A DNA stretch of 64,000 nucleotides from an uncultured Robinsoniella sp. (GCA_900540475.1 UQGG01000029.1:24043-88042), one strand, 5' to 3'. Positions 41,298 through 51,148 are shown, numbered from the stretch's first letter. The notes: generated by a model from the letters alone, not told the origin. Translations and numbers: made by a program.

Positions 41298-42398
41298 CTA
41301 ATTACCAAACAGTTGGTGAATGCATGCCAGCAACTCCCGGTTCTTTTCTGCTGACATAAAACAAAAACGAAAATACTGATTTCCAAGAAACGGAAATGTG
41401 GAACAATCCCGGATCATAAGACCTTTGCGAATGGCATACTCAAAGACATTCTTTGAGGTTATGCCATTTTTTAATATCCGTACCAGAATAAAGTTTGCCG
41501 TGGGAGGATAAGCTTTTATGCCTTCTATAAGAGAAAGCTCACGTACAATAAAATCCCGTTCTGAAAAAATAAGTTTCTTTGTGGCTGAAATATATTCCGT
41601 ATCGGAAAACATCAGCTTTCCCGCAGCTTCTGCCAGGCTGTTGATGGTCCAGGGATTTTTCTTTTTATTTACTTCTTTGATCAGATCCAGATTGCCTGTT
41701 ATGGCATATCCGAGACGGAGTCCGGGTGCTGCAAAAAATTTGGAAATACCTCTTAATATTACAATGTTATTATAATAATCGGTTAGAGGAACACTGGTGA
41801 TCTCCAGATGTTCCGGTACAAATTCCACATATGTTTCATCTACCATAACAAATATATCATTCTGTTTACAACAGTCTAAAATTTTACGCATATCATTGCG
41901 GCAGATGGAAGTAGATGTGGGATTATTGGGATTGCAAAGGACAAGCAGGTCAATTTGCTCATTTAATCTGCTCATCAAGTCTTCTGCCTGCATCTGAAAA
42001 TCATGGGTTTCTTTTAGCGGATAGTATAAGGAAACCCCGCCGTCCAGAGAAATTTCCCTTTCGTACTCAGAATAAGTGGGACCCAGAATCATTGCTTTTT
42101 TGGGATGCCGTATCTGAATCATCAGAGATATTAATTCTGTGGAGCCATTTCCAACGATAATATGATCTGGATCGCATCCCGCATAGGTGCCGATGGACCT
42201 GCGAAGGGCTGTATATTCCCGATCGGGATAGGTGGTAATTACATCGATATGGGCAGCCAGAGTCTGACGCAGCTTGGGCGAAACTCCCAGAGGGTTTACA
42301 TTGGCACTGAAGCTGGTGATTTTTTCTTTTTTGATGCCATAGTCATGTTCAATTGCTTCTAAATCACTTCCGTGAAAATGGTCAGCAGGGGTTATCAT
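41298..42398 (-). CDS. PLP-dependent class I/II aminotransferase (CobD/HisC-like)
   Basis: A 366-residue fold-type I PLP enzyme. The PLP lysine is in RGISKFFAAPGLRLGY, the cofactor-binding Asp in VMVDETYVEF and Asn in CNPNNPTST. The opening HGSDLEAIEHDYG...FSANVNPLG resembles threonine-phosphate decarboxylase CobD more than true HisC, but no cobalamin gene is nearby. AAAGG is three bases before one ATG and twelve before the next in frame, so I take the second. It is 45 bases downstream of the LUD-domain gene on the same strand. Confidence 0.82.
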   Translation of the reverse strand: MITPADHFHGSDLEAIEHDYGIKKEKITSFSANVNPLGVSPKLRQTLAAHIDVITTYPDREYTALRRSIGTYAGCDPDHIIVGNGSTELISLMIQIRHPKKAMILGPTYSEYEREISLDGGVSLYYPLKETHDFQMQAEDLMSRLNEQIDLLVLCNPNNPTSTSICRNDMRKILDCCKQNDIFVMVDETYVEFVPEHLEITSVPLTDYYNNIVILRGISKFFAAPGLRLGYAITGNLDLIKEVNKKKNPWTINSLAEAAGKLMFSDTEYISATKKLIFSERDFIVRELSLIEGIKAYPPTANFILVRILKNGITSKNVFEYAIRKGLMIRDCSTFPFLGNQYFRFCFMSAEKNRELLACIHQLFGN

Positions 42399-42443
42399 AA
42401 TGTTCATCCTTTCCGTTGGTACTGTAAGATTCTGTGTGGTAAA

Positions 42444-43079
42444 TCAATATCCAAGATTTTCTCCAATTAAAATGACTTTAATACGTCCTTTAAAGCGGTT
42501 ATAGCGGATAATCAGTGTCTGGCTGCAGATACATTCTTTTGCAGTACAATCAGAACAGACACCAGTCAGTCCGCAGGGGGTCTTCATATTCAGGCGCATG
42601 GCATTTGGAGGTGCGGCACTGATATGTATGCGTTCCAGGGCAGCAGCTTCATCTTTTGCCACCTTATTCATGCCTACCAGTAAAATGACATGGTCAGGAC
42701 CATAAGTAAGTGCAGCAACCCGGTTGCCGGTACCGTCCACGTTCACCAGTTTACCGTCCAGCGTGATGGCATTGGAACTCATAAAATAATAATCTGAACA
42801 CAAAGCCTGATGGTACATAGCTTTGGTTTCCTCCGGTGTAGCAGCCTTTGAGCGGTCAATGAGTGTCAGGCCTGAGCCATTGAGTGCTTCCATCATGCCG
42901 CATTCACTCAGGGTCATAGAGCCTCCCCAGGATACAACTGCGGAATCCGGTAAGAAACTCATGGCTTTTTCAACAGCACTTTTGCTGTCCGAGCAGTAAT
43001 AACCCTCCATATTTCGTTTTTCCAGGTTTTTAATGATGACGGATGCCTGCTTTTCATAAAATTCTTGCATTGGTGTCAT
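42444..43079 (-). CDS. LUD-domain (LutC/DUF162-type) protein
   Basis: A 211-residue protein of the lactate-utilisation LUD family, as in LutC/YkgG. Family landmarks are SWGGSMTLSECGMMEAL, LIDRSKAATPEE, SSNAITLDGKLVNVDGTGNRV and the GPDHVILLVGMNK strand. A C-terminal cluster of five cysteines (CGLTGVCSDCTAKECIC) suggests metal binding. No lutA or lutB lies nearby, so lactate oxidation is not implied; single LUD proteins of this type are common in clostridia. AAAGGAG precedes the ATG. Probably in an operon with the aminotransferase. Confidence 0.85.
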   Translation of the reverse strand: MTPMQEFYEKQASVIIKNLEKRNMEGYYCSDSKSAVEKAMSFLPDSAVVSWGGSMTLSECGMMEALNGSGLTLIDRSKAATPEETKAMYHQALCSDYYFMSSNAITLDGKLVNVDGTGNRVAALTYGPDHVILLVGMNKVAKDEAAALERIHISAAPPNAMRLNMKTPCGLTGVCSDCTAKECICSQTLIIRYNRFKGRIKVILIGENLGY

Positions 43080-43136
43080 GGCTATAAATCTCCTTTCCTG
43101 TAATGGTATATGTGAATAAATCTGTAATTATTTATT

Positions 43137-43232
43137 CCCGCGAGCAACGAGCCAAACGGACACGCTGGCGCGTCCATTTGGCGACTGCCGCGAGGGTTAA
43201 AAACCTCGCGGCTCGCAGCGGGGATTTTAACT
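43137..43232. repeat. GC-rich palindromic dispersed repeat, copy 2 (inverted)
   Basis: Reverse complement of the right part of the repeat at 6027-6175: the 30-base core palindrome differs by one base, and the flanks CCCTCGCGGCAGTCG and GCTCGTTGCTCGCGG are shared. The other half differs (a CCGCGAGG/CCTCGCGG hairpin) before AATCCCCGCTGC-type sequence common to both. The rest of the 398-base gap holds the argS promoter and leader. Confidence 0.8.
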
Positions 43233-43361
43233 ACTGCACATCCCATAAATATATGTTATGATAAGACTTATATAAATTATACGGTGGGAGCAGCACCTTG
43301 TAAAGGAGTTGTTAATAAGATTTGTTAGAAAGCATGAGAAAACATGTCTTTGAAAAAGAAG

Positions 43362-43390
43362 TTGAAATTAACGGAAACACAAAGTATAAT
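43362..43390 (+). promoter_or_regulatory. Promoter of argS, with hairpin in the leader
   Basis: TTGAAA, 17 bases, TATAAT. At 43416-43435 the leader has a 20-base perfect palindrome (ACAGCCGTTTAAACGGCTGT) followed by TTT, possibly a weak attenuator. No T-box consensus is present. Confidence 0.8.
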
Positions 43391-43477
43391 GTAACACAGA
43401 GACAATTTTGCAGGGACAGCCGTTTAAACGGCTGTTTTGTGTGCAAAAGAAGAAATTAGGAAGGAAGCCACATAAAA

Positions 43478-45244
43478 ATGAAAAAAATTCTTGATATGAT
43501 CACTGATGAAATGACAGGTGCTTTTACCGAAGCAGGGTATGACACATCTTATGCAAAAGTAACCATTTCAAACCGTCCGGATCTTTGCGAGTATCAGTGT
43601 AACGGAGCAATGGCAGCTGCCAAAGTATATAAGAAGGCACCCATTATGATTGCCAATGCAGTTGTTGAAAAACTGGAACAAAGTGAGGTCTTCGAAGAAG
43701 TAAATGCAGTAAATCCGGGTTTTATTAATTTAAAATTGAAAAAAGATTATCTAGCTGATTATCTGAGAGGAATGCAGGCGGATGAACATTTATCCATAGA
43801 GAAGACAAAGGAACCGAAGAAAATTATTATTGATTACGGCGGTCCGAATGTTGCAAAACCTCTTCATGTAGGCCATCTGCGTTCTGCGATTATCGGAGAA
43901 AGTATTAAACGGATGGGAAGATTTCTGGGACATGAGATGATCGGAGATGTACATTTGGGGGACTGGGGTCTTCAAATGGGACTTATCATAACAGAATTGA
44001 AAAAGAGAAAACCGGAACTGGTTTATTTTGATGAGAGTTATACCGGAGAATATCCTGCGGATGCGCCGTTTACCATTTCCGAACTGGAAGAAATTTATCC
44101 TGCGGCAAGTGCGTATTCCAAAGAACATCCGGAATACAAAGAAGAAGCGATGCAGGCAACTTATCTGCTTCAACAGGGACATCGGGGCTATCAGGGCATT
44201 TTAAAGCATATTCTGGAGGTTTCTGTAACCGATTTAAAGAGAAATTATAAGCATTTAGATGTTCATTTTGATTTATGGAAAGGGGAGTCTGATGCCCAGC
44301 CTTATATTCCGGACATGGTTCAGTATATGAAAGACAATGGATATGCCCATCTGGATGACGGTGCGCTGGTAGTAGAGGTAAAGGAAGAAACGGACACCAA
44401 AGAAATACCGCCATGTATGATTTTAAAATCAGATGGAGCTTCTCTTTATAATACCACCGACCTGGCTACGATTGTAGAGCGGATGAAGTTGTATCATCCG
44501 GATCATATTATTTATGTAGTGGACAAGCGTCAGGAACTATATTTTACACAGGTATTTCGCTGTGCAAGAAAGACAAAGCTTATCCAGGGTGACACGGACC
44601 TGACTTTTGTAGGGTTTGGTACCATGAACGGTAAAGATGGCAAGCCTTTTAAGACCCGTGAAGGCGGCGTTATGAGACTTGAAAATCTGATTACCAGCAT
44701 CAATGACGAGATGTTCCGCAAAATTACAGAAAATCACGAAATCGATCCGGAAGAGGCCAGAAAAACAGCGAAAATTGTTGGACTGTCCGCGGTAAAATAC
44801 GGAGATTTATCCAACCAGGCTTCAAAGGATTATGTGTTTGATGTGGATCGCTTTACTTCTTTTGAAGGAAATACTGGACCCTATATTCTCTATACCATTG
44901 TCCGCATAAAATCAATTCTGAATAAATATCAGGAAAACGGCGGAAAATTAGGGGAGTATGCAATCGGGGAACCGGTGAGTGACAGTGAAAAAACTCTGAT
45001 GCTGGAATTATCCAAATTTAACAATGTAATGGAAAATGCATTTGAGGAAATTGCGCCTCATAAAATTTGTTCTTATATCTATGATCTGGCAAATGCGTTC
45101 AACCGTTTTTACCATGAGACTAAAATCTTGTCAGAACAGGATGAGAAACAAAAAGGAAGCTATATCCAGCTGCTTCTGCTGGCAAGGGATGTGCTGGAAA
45201 GCTGTATTGATGTCTTGGGATTTTCAGCGCCTGAGAGAATGTAA
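43478..45244 (+). CDS. argS: Arginyl-tRNA synthetase
   Basis: ArgS charges tRNA-Arg. The 588-residue class I enzyme has an N-terminal Add-1 domain (about 1-110), the signature HVGH at 130-133 after YGGPNVAKPLHVGHLRS, the MNGKDGKPFKTREGG loop that replaces KMSKS, and a C-terminal DALR anticodon-binding domain. Length is typical of Firmicutes. AGGAAGG precedes the ATG. Confidence 0.96.
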   Translation: MKKILDMITDEMTGAFTEAGYDTSYAKVTISNRPDLCEYQCNGAMAAAKVYKKAPIMIANAVVEKLEQSEVFEEVNAVNPGFINLKLKKDYLADYLRGMQADEHLSIEKTKEPKKIIIDYGGPNVAKPLHVGHLRSAIIGESIKRMGRFLGHEMIGDVHLGDWGLQMGLIITELKKRKPELVYFDESYTGEYPADAPFTISELEEIYPAASAYSKEHPEYKEEAMQATYLLQQGHRGYQGILKHILEVSVTDLKRNYKHLDVHFDLWKGESDAQPYIPDMVQYMKDNGYAHLDDGALVVEVKEETDTKEIPPCMILKSDGASLYNTTDLATIVERMKLYHPDHIIYVVDKRQELYFTQVFRCARKTKLIQGDTDLTFVGFGTMNGKDGKPFKTREGGVMRLENLITSINDEMFRKITENHEIDPEEARKTAKIVGLSAVKYGDLSNQASKDYVFDVDRFTSFEGNTGPYILYTIVRIKSILNKYQENGGKLGEYAIGEPVSDSEKTLMLELSKFNNVMENAFEEIAPHKICSYIYDLANAFNRFYHETKILSEQDEKQKGSYIQLLLLARDVLESCIDVLGFSAPERM

Positions 45245-45286
45245 AAATCAAGGTGTGTCTTTTGCGGCTTGATAAAATATAAAAGG

Positions 45287-45327
45287 AAAGTGCAGTGGTT
45301 TTGTAATCTCAAAACTGCTGTACTTTT
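45287..45327 (+). terminator. Intrinsic terminator of argS
   Basis: A 16-bp stem with three G-U pairs (AAGTGCAGTGGTTTTG with CAAAACTGCTGTACTT), then TTTTT. The stretch 45328-45506 has no further feature I can support. Confidence 0.8.
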
Positions 45328-45523
45328 TAATTAAGGGAGAATTTCCTCAGGATCCCAAAATAAAGTTATGTAAACTTTGTGCAAACTGCCACTGGACAAA
45401 TTCATTTATTTGTAGTAGAATAACAAAATCTAATCGCGGTTCTATACCGCATCATGTAATTCGGTAACGTTTCGTTATATTTCCATTTTAGCAGTACAAA
45501 TTGAATAAAGGAGATGAGGAAGA

Positions 45524-47164
45524 CTGGAGATTGGGGCTTTAGTTGACGGCAAATACAGGATCTTAAAACCACTGGGGGCCGGAGGTGAGGGAAGTGTTTA
45601 TTTGGCGTTGAACGAAAATGCATATAAGTTTTGGGCGATAAAAATTGTGACGAAGGGCAGAGACAGCGGGGAACTGGAATTGTGGAAACATTTTTCACAT
45701 CCCAATTTGCCGGAGGTTGTAGATGTAATCGTAACAGAAACTGAGATTCTGATTGTCATGGACTATATTGAGGGGAGGAATGCAGCAAAGATTTTAAAGG
45801 AGCAGGGGAAAGTAAAACCGCGCCAGGCTGTCATTTGGGGGATACAGATATGCAGGGTTTTGCATTATTTACATAGTCAGGATCCCCCTGTAGTCTATGG
45901 GGATCTGAAGCCGGAGAATATGATTTGCCGGCCTGATGGAAGTATGGTGTTGATTGATTTTGGCACAGTGTCCCCCTTTGTAAGAGGAAGAAGTTTTTAC
46001 GGAGGTCATTATGGAACTAAGGGGTATGCGGCGCCGGAGCAATATGACGGTGCCTGTATCGTGGACACCCGGGCAGATGTATATAGTCTAGGTGTTACTC
46101 TGCTTCAGTTTGTTACCGGAAAACAGCCTGTTATTGGGGATGGCAGGGAGGAAGACATAGCGTGTCCAGAATACTATGGATTGAAAAAAACAATCTGCAG
46201 ATGTCTGAAATCGGACAGAACACAGAGGTACTATGGAATAGAATTCTGTGAAAGAGCGCTTAGGAGAATTTTGTGGCAGAGAAAAGCCAGGTTCTTTTTA
46301 ATGATTGCTGCGCTTTTGGTTATATTTGCTGCAGGAATACGGGCTAGGCAAGGACAGGGCACGTTTATCCGGGAGCAGTCCTATGAGTCATATCTGAAAG
46401 ATGCAAAATTTAATATCTATGAAGAGCAGCTAAAAAACTGCCGATCAGCAATATTCTTAAATCCCGTTCGGGAAGAAGCATACCAGCAACTAATTGAAAT
46501 ATTTTTGGAAGACGGATCAATGTCAGAAGAGGAAGATATTTTTTTAAGAAAAATGTTAAAAGAAAAGTCTGAAGGGGATACCAAAAGCCACGAAGAGGTA
46601 TTACGCACAAATGAAGAAGCATTTCTTCGGGTTTCTTATGAGATTGGTATGGCTTATTGGTATTATTTTGAAGGAGATGGCGGAAAATCATATGCTGCCA
46701 GATGGTTTTTGCATATAGCAGAGGCAGTGAAAAACACCGGGATTACAGAAAACCAGAGAAAAAGAGCGGCTGTATTAGCTAAGATGGGAGGGTATTATGG
46801 CAAAATCCGTACACTGAGAGACGATACTCAAAACAGCTTCTATCTGGCATTTTGGAAGGATCTGATGGAACTTTATGATATACAGGAATCAGTTCCGGAG
46901 AGTGAAAAAATAGTTTTGCTGCTGTGGGAGGAAATTTCCGGACAGATCTATTATTTTGCAGATCGATTTTGCCGGGCAGGATTAGAGAGAGATGATTTAG
47001 ATTCCGTATTGACGGAAATAAGAGAAAAGGTGCAGAAGGATGATAGGATTGGGGAAAGCAGAGAGTTAGAGGATTTAAAACAGGATATTCTAAAAAATGT
47101 TGAACTGGCAATGGATAGCGTTGCAAGAATCTATAATAATTATAAAAAAGGAGGGATTGAATGA
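45524..47164 (+). CDS. Membrane Ser/Thr protein kinase (eukaryotic type)
   Basis: A 546-residue receptor-like kinase. The cytoplasmic domain has the Gly-rich loop LGAGGEGSVYLA (17-28), Lys40, catalytic Asp127 in YGDLKPEN and DFG at 145-147; a membrane helix follows at about 257-272, and the outer ~270 residues are helical and repeat-like. The frame is open back to a stop just upstream, and no ATG, GTG or TTG exists before the Gly-rich loop; the start is most likely CTG at 45524 with AAAGGAG ten bases before it. It heads a cluster of envelope genes and overlaps the next by ATGA. Confidence 0.85.
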   Translation: MEIGALVDGKYRILKPLGAGGEGSVYLALNENAYKFWAIKIVTKGRDSGELELWKHFSHPNLPEVVDVIVTETEILIVMDYIEGRNAAKILKEQGKVKPRQAVIWGIQICRVLHYLHSQDPPVVYGDLKPENMICRPDGSMVLIDFGTVSPFVRGRSFYGGHYGTKGYAAPEQYDGACIVDTRADVYSLGVTLLQFVTGKQPVIGDGREEDIACPEYYGLKKTICRCLKSDRTQRYYGIEFCERALRRILWQRKARFFLMIAALLVIFAAGIRARQGQGTFIREQSYESYLKDAKFNIYEEQLKNCRSAIFLNPVREEAYQQLIEIFLEDGSMSEEEDIFLRKMLKEKSEGDTKSHEEVLRTNEEAFLRVSYEIGMAYWYYFEGDGGKSYAARWFLHIAEAVKNTGITENQRKRAAVLAKMGGYYGKIRTLRDDTQNSFYLAFWKDLMELYDIQESVPESEKIVLLLWEEISGQIYYFADRFCRAGLERDDLDSVLTEIREKVQKDDRIGESRELEDLKQDILKNVELAMDSVARIYNNYKKGGIE

Positions 47165-50076
47165 GATTTCTAAAAACAGGTTTTGTACTTAGCATGATTT
47201 TTCTGTTGCAGACGGGAAATAAAATGGAAGCGGTTATAAATCCGATTAATCCCATGAAAATGGTGCAAAGCCAATCAGTAAGTAAATGGGAGCTTCAGCC
47301 GGAAAGTCAATCGGGAGGTAAATGGGAGCTTCAGCCGGAAAGTCAATCGGGAGGTAAATGGGAGCTTCAGAAGGAAAGTCAATCGGGAGGTAAATGGGGA
47401 AGCCAGTCTGAAAGTCAATCGGGATGCAGATGGGAGAGCCAGTCTGAAAGTCAATCAAGACGTAAATGTGAGGACCAGTCCGAAAGTCAATCAGTAAGCA
47501 ATTGGGAAGAACAGTTCGAAAGTCAATCGGAATGTCAGTCTGAGAGCCAGTCCGACAGCGAGTCCGAAAGCCAATCGGAACTTCAAACCGAAACAGAAAC
47601 GGAAACCGAAACAGAAACAGACTCAGAATCCGAGCCACAAACGGAGTCAGAAACCGAAACTCAGACTGAGCCGGAATCAGAAACTGAATTGCCACGTGAG
47701 GTTATCGTAGAGAATATAAGGACGGTTTATCCGGGTGACAGCAGAGAATATGATGATACTAATGATGTGGAATTAAAAGCAGATGTGCGGGGGCTTCCGG
47801 CAGAGATGCAGGTTTTAATATCCGGTAAGTCAGAGCACAGAAGAGTTGGTATATGGAAAGTAGAGGTTTCTTGTGAACTGACGGGCAAGGATACTGAAAA
47901 CTACAGGTTAAAAGTGGAGAAATCCAATATAAAAGTACATATTATTCCCAGGGTATTAAATATCCGGATTGCCGCAGGAAGAAAGCCCTATTATTCAGAA
48001 AACAGTATGCAGCTACTGGAGTTTGATGAAAGGCAGGATGAAATTGTAAAGGTAAGTGGGTTTATGAAAAATGGAAGGCCGGTAAAAGAATATCCGAAAG
48101 AATTTCAAAAACCGGAAATCACTATAGATGAGCGGGTGTTAAAGCAAGACAGCCCCATGTATGAACAGGGGTCACTTAAAAAATATGCCAGGGCATTGGT
48201 TGTGAAAAGGGACAAGAGAGGAAATATTACAGGCAATACAACGGACAACTATTGTTATAATCTGCTAAGAGATTCCCGGCTTTATCACCCCGGTAGTATT
48301 ACGCTGGTGAAAACAAAGGTGAGTGAAACAGACGATTATCAGGTTATTCCGGAATCACAGGAAGGATATCTTAGGAATAACCATGGCAAAATAATTGTAA
48401 AAAAAGGGATGAGACTTAAGATCGTGCCACACAAAAAGTCAGGATATAATCAGACAATTATAAGTAAGGAGCTTATGGAAGGTGGTACTTTTTTCTTTGA
48501 ACTGGAGAAAAGAGATGAAGCTGGAACATTATTAGCACAGTCGGAAAAACAGACTGTAGCTTATGAAGTTGACTATTTACCCCCAGCCGGATTGGGGATA
48601 TTAGCAAACGAAAAAAGACTTTCCGGCGGTATGAATGAAACAACGTTTTATCATAACAGCGTCTTGATAAAATTTACGGGATATTCCGATAGCCAAGCAG
48701 GTATAAGGTCTGTGATGTATTGGATTCGGGAGATTCAGGATGGAGATGTTCAGCCGATATCTGCAATTAAAGCAGGCTATGAAAACCAGAAAAATTTATG
48801 GAGATCAGGAATCAGCACGGAAGTAAAAAAAGAGGGAGCCTATCAGGTATTTGCCAGGGTGGAAGATCAGGTGGGAAATGCAGCTTACTTTGGAGGAAAT
48901 ACCATTATTATTGATAAGACCACCCCAAGGATTACCGTAGAGGGCGTGACAGATCAGAGTGCAAATAATGGAAGTTTAAAGCTGCGTATCCTGTGTGAAG
49001 ATAATTATTACTGGCAAGGCAGCCTGGAAGCAACGCTCATAGGAGACAGAAACGGAGAAAAGAAGTTAAAGTACGAGAGAAAGAAAACAGATAAAGGGGA
49101 ACAGTTAATTTTTGAACAAATACCGGAGAAGAAGGAGTGGGATGACTATTATGTACTTTACCTGTCAGCCGGAGATCAGGCGGGAAATATAGCAACACGT
49201 GAGATTCATTTCTCGGTAAATCGATTTGGATCCGTCTATGGACTGGGAAAAGAAACCAGGAAACAAATAGATTATTATTACAGTAATAAAGCATTTGATG
49301 TAGAAATAAGGGAAATCAACCTGCACAGTCTGAAGGAGGCCCAGCTGACGGTTACACGAGATGGAGAACTGCGAATATTAAGCCCGGAAAGAGATTACTC
49401 TGTGACAAAAATAGAAGGAAAGAACGGATATAAAGAGTACCGCTATCTGATACCGGCGAGATGTTTTGAAGTTGAGGGGGCATACGCTGTTTCCTTAAAT
49501 TCAAAAGATGCGGCAGGTAATGAAGGAGATCATAAACTGCAGAAAAAGTATATTGAGTTTGTGATAGATAAGACTCCTCCGTCTATCATGATTGCCGGTC
49601 TGGATGATAAATCATTCTATCCGGAAAAGGACAGATCAGTGGTGGTAGATTCCAGGGATAATACGGAGCTGAAGGAGCAGATGGTTTATCTGGATGGAAT
49701 CTTAATCAAAAGCAGTACGAATCAGGAAACTTCTTTTACGATCCTGCAGAAAGATCAGTGGCGGGAGATGAAGGTTTGGGCTGTGGATCAGGCAGGAAAT
49801 GAAGCAAAAAGAAAGATCACTTTTTGCATCAGTAAATCAGAAAAGGGGATCCTTGCCATTCCAATGTCCCCGGAATATTTGAAAGAAAAGAATAACTTCA
49901 CGAAAGGAGACCGTGAGCAAGTGGACAAAGAGACTTTTACTATACCAGAGGTAATAAATGGGGAAAAGCAGATAGGAGAAGATAGATATAGGAAGACTGA
50001 ATCTGATCAATTTGTGGAGAATGAGAAAAAAGGGGCTGATAAGAACGTGGTGCAGGGTATATTCGTTTTGGAATAA
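47161..50076 (+). CDS. Large secreted/surface protein with tandem repeats and Ig-like domains
   Basis: A 971-residue exported protein. After a signal-like N-terminus come about seven 12-residue units (ESQSGGKWELQP-like, one Trp each), then a Ser/Glu/Thr run to about residue 178, and a large beta-rich region with several DKTPP/DQAGNxA motifs typical of bacterial Ig-like surface modules. It ends abruptly at VLE; a membrane helix plus Arg-rich tail lies just beyond in another frame, so the anchor seems lost by frameshift. The ATG overlaps the kinase stop (ATGA), implying coupling. Confidence 0.85.
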   Translation: MRFLKTGFVLSMIFLLQTGNKMEAVINPINPMKMVQSQSVSKWELQPESQSGGKWELQPESQSGGKWELQKESQSGGKWGSQSESQSGCRWESQSESQSRRKCEDQSESQSVSNWEEQFESQSECQSESQSDSESESQSELQTETETETETETDSESEPQTESETETQTEPESETELPREVIVENIRTVYPGDSREYDDTNDVELKADVRGLPAEMQVLISGKSEHRRVGIWKVEVSCELTGKDTENYRLKVEKSNIKVHIIPRVLNIRIAAGRKPYYSENSMQLLEFDERQDEIVKVSGFMKNGRPVKEYPKEFQKPEITIDERVLKQDSPMYEQGSLKKYARALVVKRDKRGNITGNTTDNYCYNLLRDSRLYHPGSITLVKTKVSETDDYQVIPESQEGYLRNNHGKIIVKKGMRLKIVPHKKSGYNQTIISKELMEGGTFFFELEKRDEAGTLLAQSEKQTVAYEVDYLPPAGLGILANEKRLSGGMNETTFYHNSVLIKFTGYSDSQAGIRSVMYWIREIQDGDVQPISAIKAGYENQKNLWRSGISTEVKKEGAYQVFARVEDQVGNAAYFGGNTIIIDKTTPRITVEGVTDQSANNGSLKLRILCEDNYYWQGSLEATLIGDRNGEKKLKYERKKTDKGEQLIFEQIPEKKEWDDYYVLYLSAGDQAGNIATREIHFSVNRFGSVYGLGKETRKQIDYYYSNKAFDVEIREINLHSLKEAQLTVTRDGELRILSPERDYSVTKIEGKNGYKEYRYLIPARCFEVEGAYAVSLNSKDAAGNEGDHKLQKKYIEFVIDKTPPSIMIAGLDDKSFYPEKDRSVVVDSRDNTELKEQMVYLDGILIKSSTNQETSFTILQKDQWREMKVWAVDQAGNEAKRKITFCISKSEKGILAIPMSPEYLKEKNNFTKGDREQVDKETFTIPEVINGEKQIGEDRYRKTESDQFVENEKKGADKNVVQGIFVLE
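47270..47535 (+). repeat. 36-base in-frame tandem repeat in the surface protein gene
   Basis: Units starting GAAAGTCAATCGGGAGGTAA recur every 36 bases; the first three are almost identical, later ones diverge. They encode the Trp-containing 12-residue repeat and could vary in number by slippage. Confidence 0.85.
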
Positions 50077-50156
50077 AAGCGCTTATGGTAATGACCGGAG
50101 CTTGTATTGGAGTTTTTTCTTATAGAAGATGGGGAAGAAGACGTTCAAAAGAATAG
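50043..50156 (+). pseudogene. Out-of-frame membrane anchor of the surface protein
   Basis: In the frame one base back from the surface gene, open from 50043, the DNA encodes GIKALMVMTGACIGVFSYRR and then WGRRRSKE before a stop. This is a transmembrane helix with a basic stop-transfer tail, the usual end of such surface proteins. It has no ribosome site of its own. An indel between about 50043 and 50073 would join it to the upstream frame. Confidence 0.6.
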
Positions 50157-50205
50157 ACTTTTTACGGATGGTATGCTATTATTTTCTTCAAGAGGTGAGA
50201 ATAAA

Positions 50206-51135
50206 ATGCATGACGAAAGAAAAAAGGTCGTTAAAAAGATACTAACGGCAGCTGGGGTTGTAGTCGGTACCTGTGCGATATCTGCAGGATCATTTTTTCT
50301 GGTAGATTCAGGACTGGCATTTTTAAATACAAAAATTGAAAAAAATAATGTTACAGAAAAGACATCTGAGATGCAACAAACGAATAGTGATAAGGAAACC
50401 GAGCTGATCACTAAAACCAAAGATTCTTTTATCGTACCGGAAAAAAAGAGTACGGAAAAAGAAACCGATAAGAAAACCGATGGAGATCAGACTGGTCAAG
50501 AGAACTCCGGTACCGGAAGTGAGAATACCGGAGGATCCCAAAGTGCTGGAAATTCGGACAATAATGGTGGCAGCAGTTCTTCAGGTAATAGTTCCAACGG
50601 TTCTGATTATAATGGAAATACAAATTATGATGGAAATTCAAATGCGAACGGAGGAACAGACGGAAACGGGGATTCACAGAATGGAAATTGGGTAAATCCG
50701 CCTGCAAGTACACCCCAGACGGAGGCGCCGCAAACGAATCCGCCCCAGACGGATCCGCCGCAGACAGAAGCCCCACAGACGAATCCGCCCCAGACAGATC
50801 CACCCCAGACGGATCCGCCGCAGACAGAGCCGCCCCAGACAGAGGCACCACCGGCAGCCTGGGATGATACCTATTTCTTCCCGGATACTGCGACGAGATA
50901 TATAACGGAAAATGAACTGTATAATATGACTGACCAGGAAATTGCAATAGCCAGAAATGAAATCTTTGCGCGCCATGGCAGGAAATTTACGAAACAGGAA
51001 TGGAATGATTACTTTGGTACAAAAACCTGGTACGTTCCTACTTATGATCCGGAAACTTTTGACTCTATGGACTTACTGAATGATTTTGAAAAGAAAAATC
51101 TGAAAGTAATTCTTGCTTATGAAGAAAAGAGATAG
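50206..51135 (+). CDS. Membrane-anchored YARHG-domain protein
   Basis: A 309-residue protein: a basic start, a membrane helix (about residues 13-35), a charged then Asn/Gly/Ser-rich linker, a proline linker of about ten PPQTD/PPQTE-type units, and a C-terminal YARHG domain (ARNEIFARHGRKFTKQEW, then YFGTKTWYVPTYD). YARHG domains are extracellular and of unknown function, often linked with cell-wall proteins. I chose the ATG with GAGGTGAG upstream; a longer frame overlaps the out-of-frame anchor. The TcaA-like gene starts 13 bases later. Confidence 0.85.
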   Translation: MHDERKKVVKKILTAAGVVVGTCAISAGSFFLVDSGLAFLNTKIEKNNVTEKTSEMQQTNSDKETELITKTKDSFIVPEKKSTEKETDKKTDGDQTGQENSGTGSENTGGSQSAGNSDNNGGSSSSGNSSNGSDYNGNTNYDGNSNANGGTDGNGDSQNGNWVNPPASTPQTEAPQTNPPQTDPPQTEAPQTNPPQTDPPQTDPPQTEPPQTEAPPAAWDDTYFFPDTATRYITENELYNMTDQEIAIARNEIFARHGRKFTKQEWNDYFGTKTWYVPTYDPETFDSMDLLNDFEKKNLKVILAYEEKR

Positions 51136-51148
51136 AGGAGGAAAAGTA

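Noticed and set aside
43391..43477. T-box or other aptamer before argS.
   Set aside because: The leader is under 90 bases with a single simple palindrome and no T-box consensus.
47246..47695. A minus-strand frame opposite the surface protein repeats.
   Set aside because: It arises from the repetitive Ser/Glu codons read backwards and has no ribosome site or recognisable content.
50700..50850. Tandem CCCCAGACGGATCCGCC-type repeats as a possible CRISPR or satellite array.
   Set aside because: They are in frame, 15 bases per unit with no spacers, and encode the proline linker of the YARHG protein.
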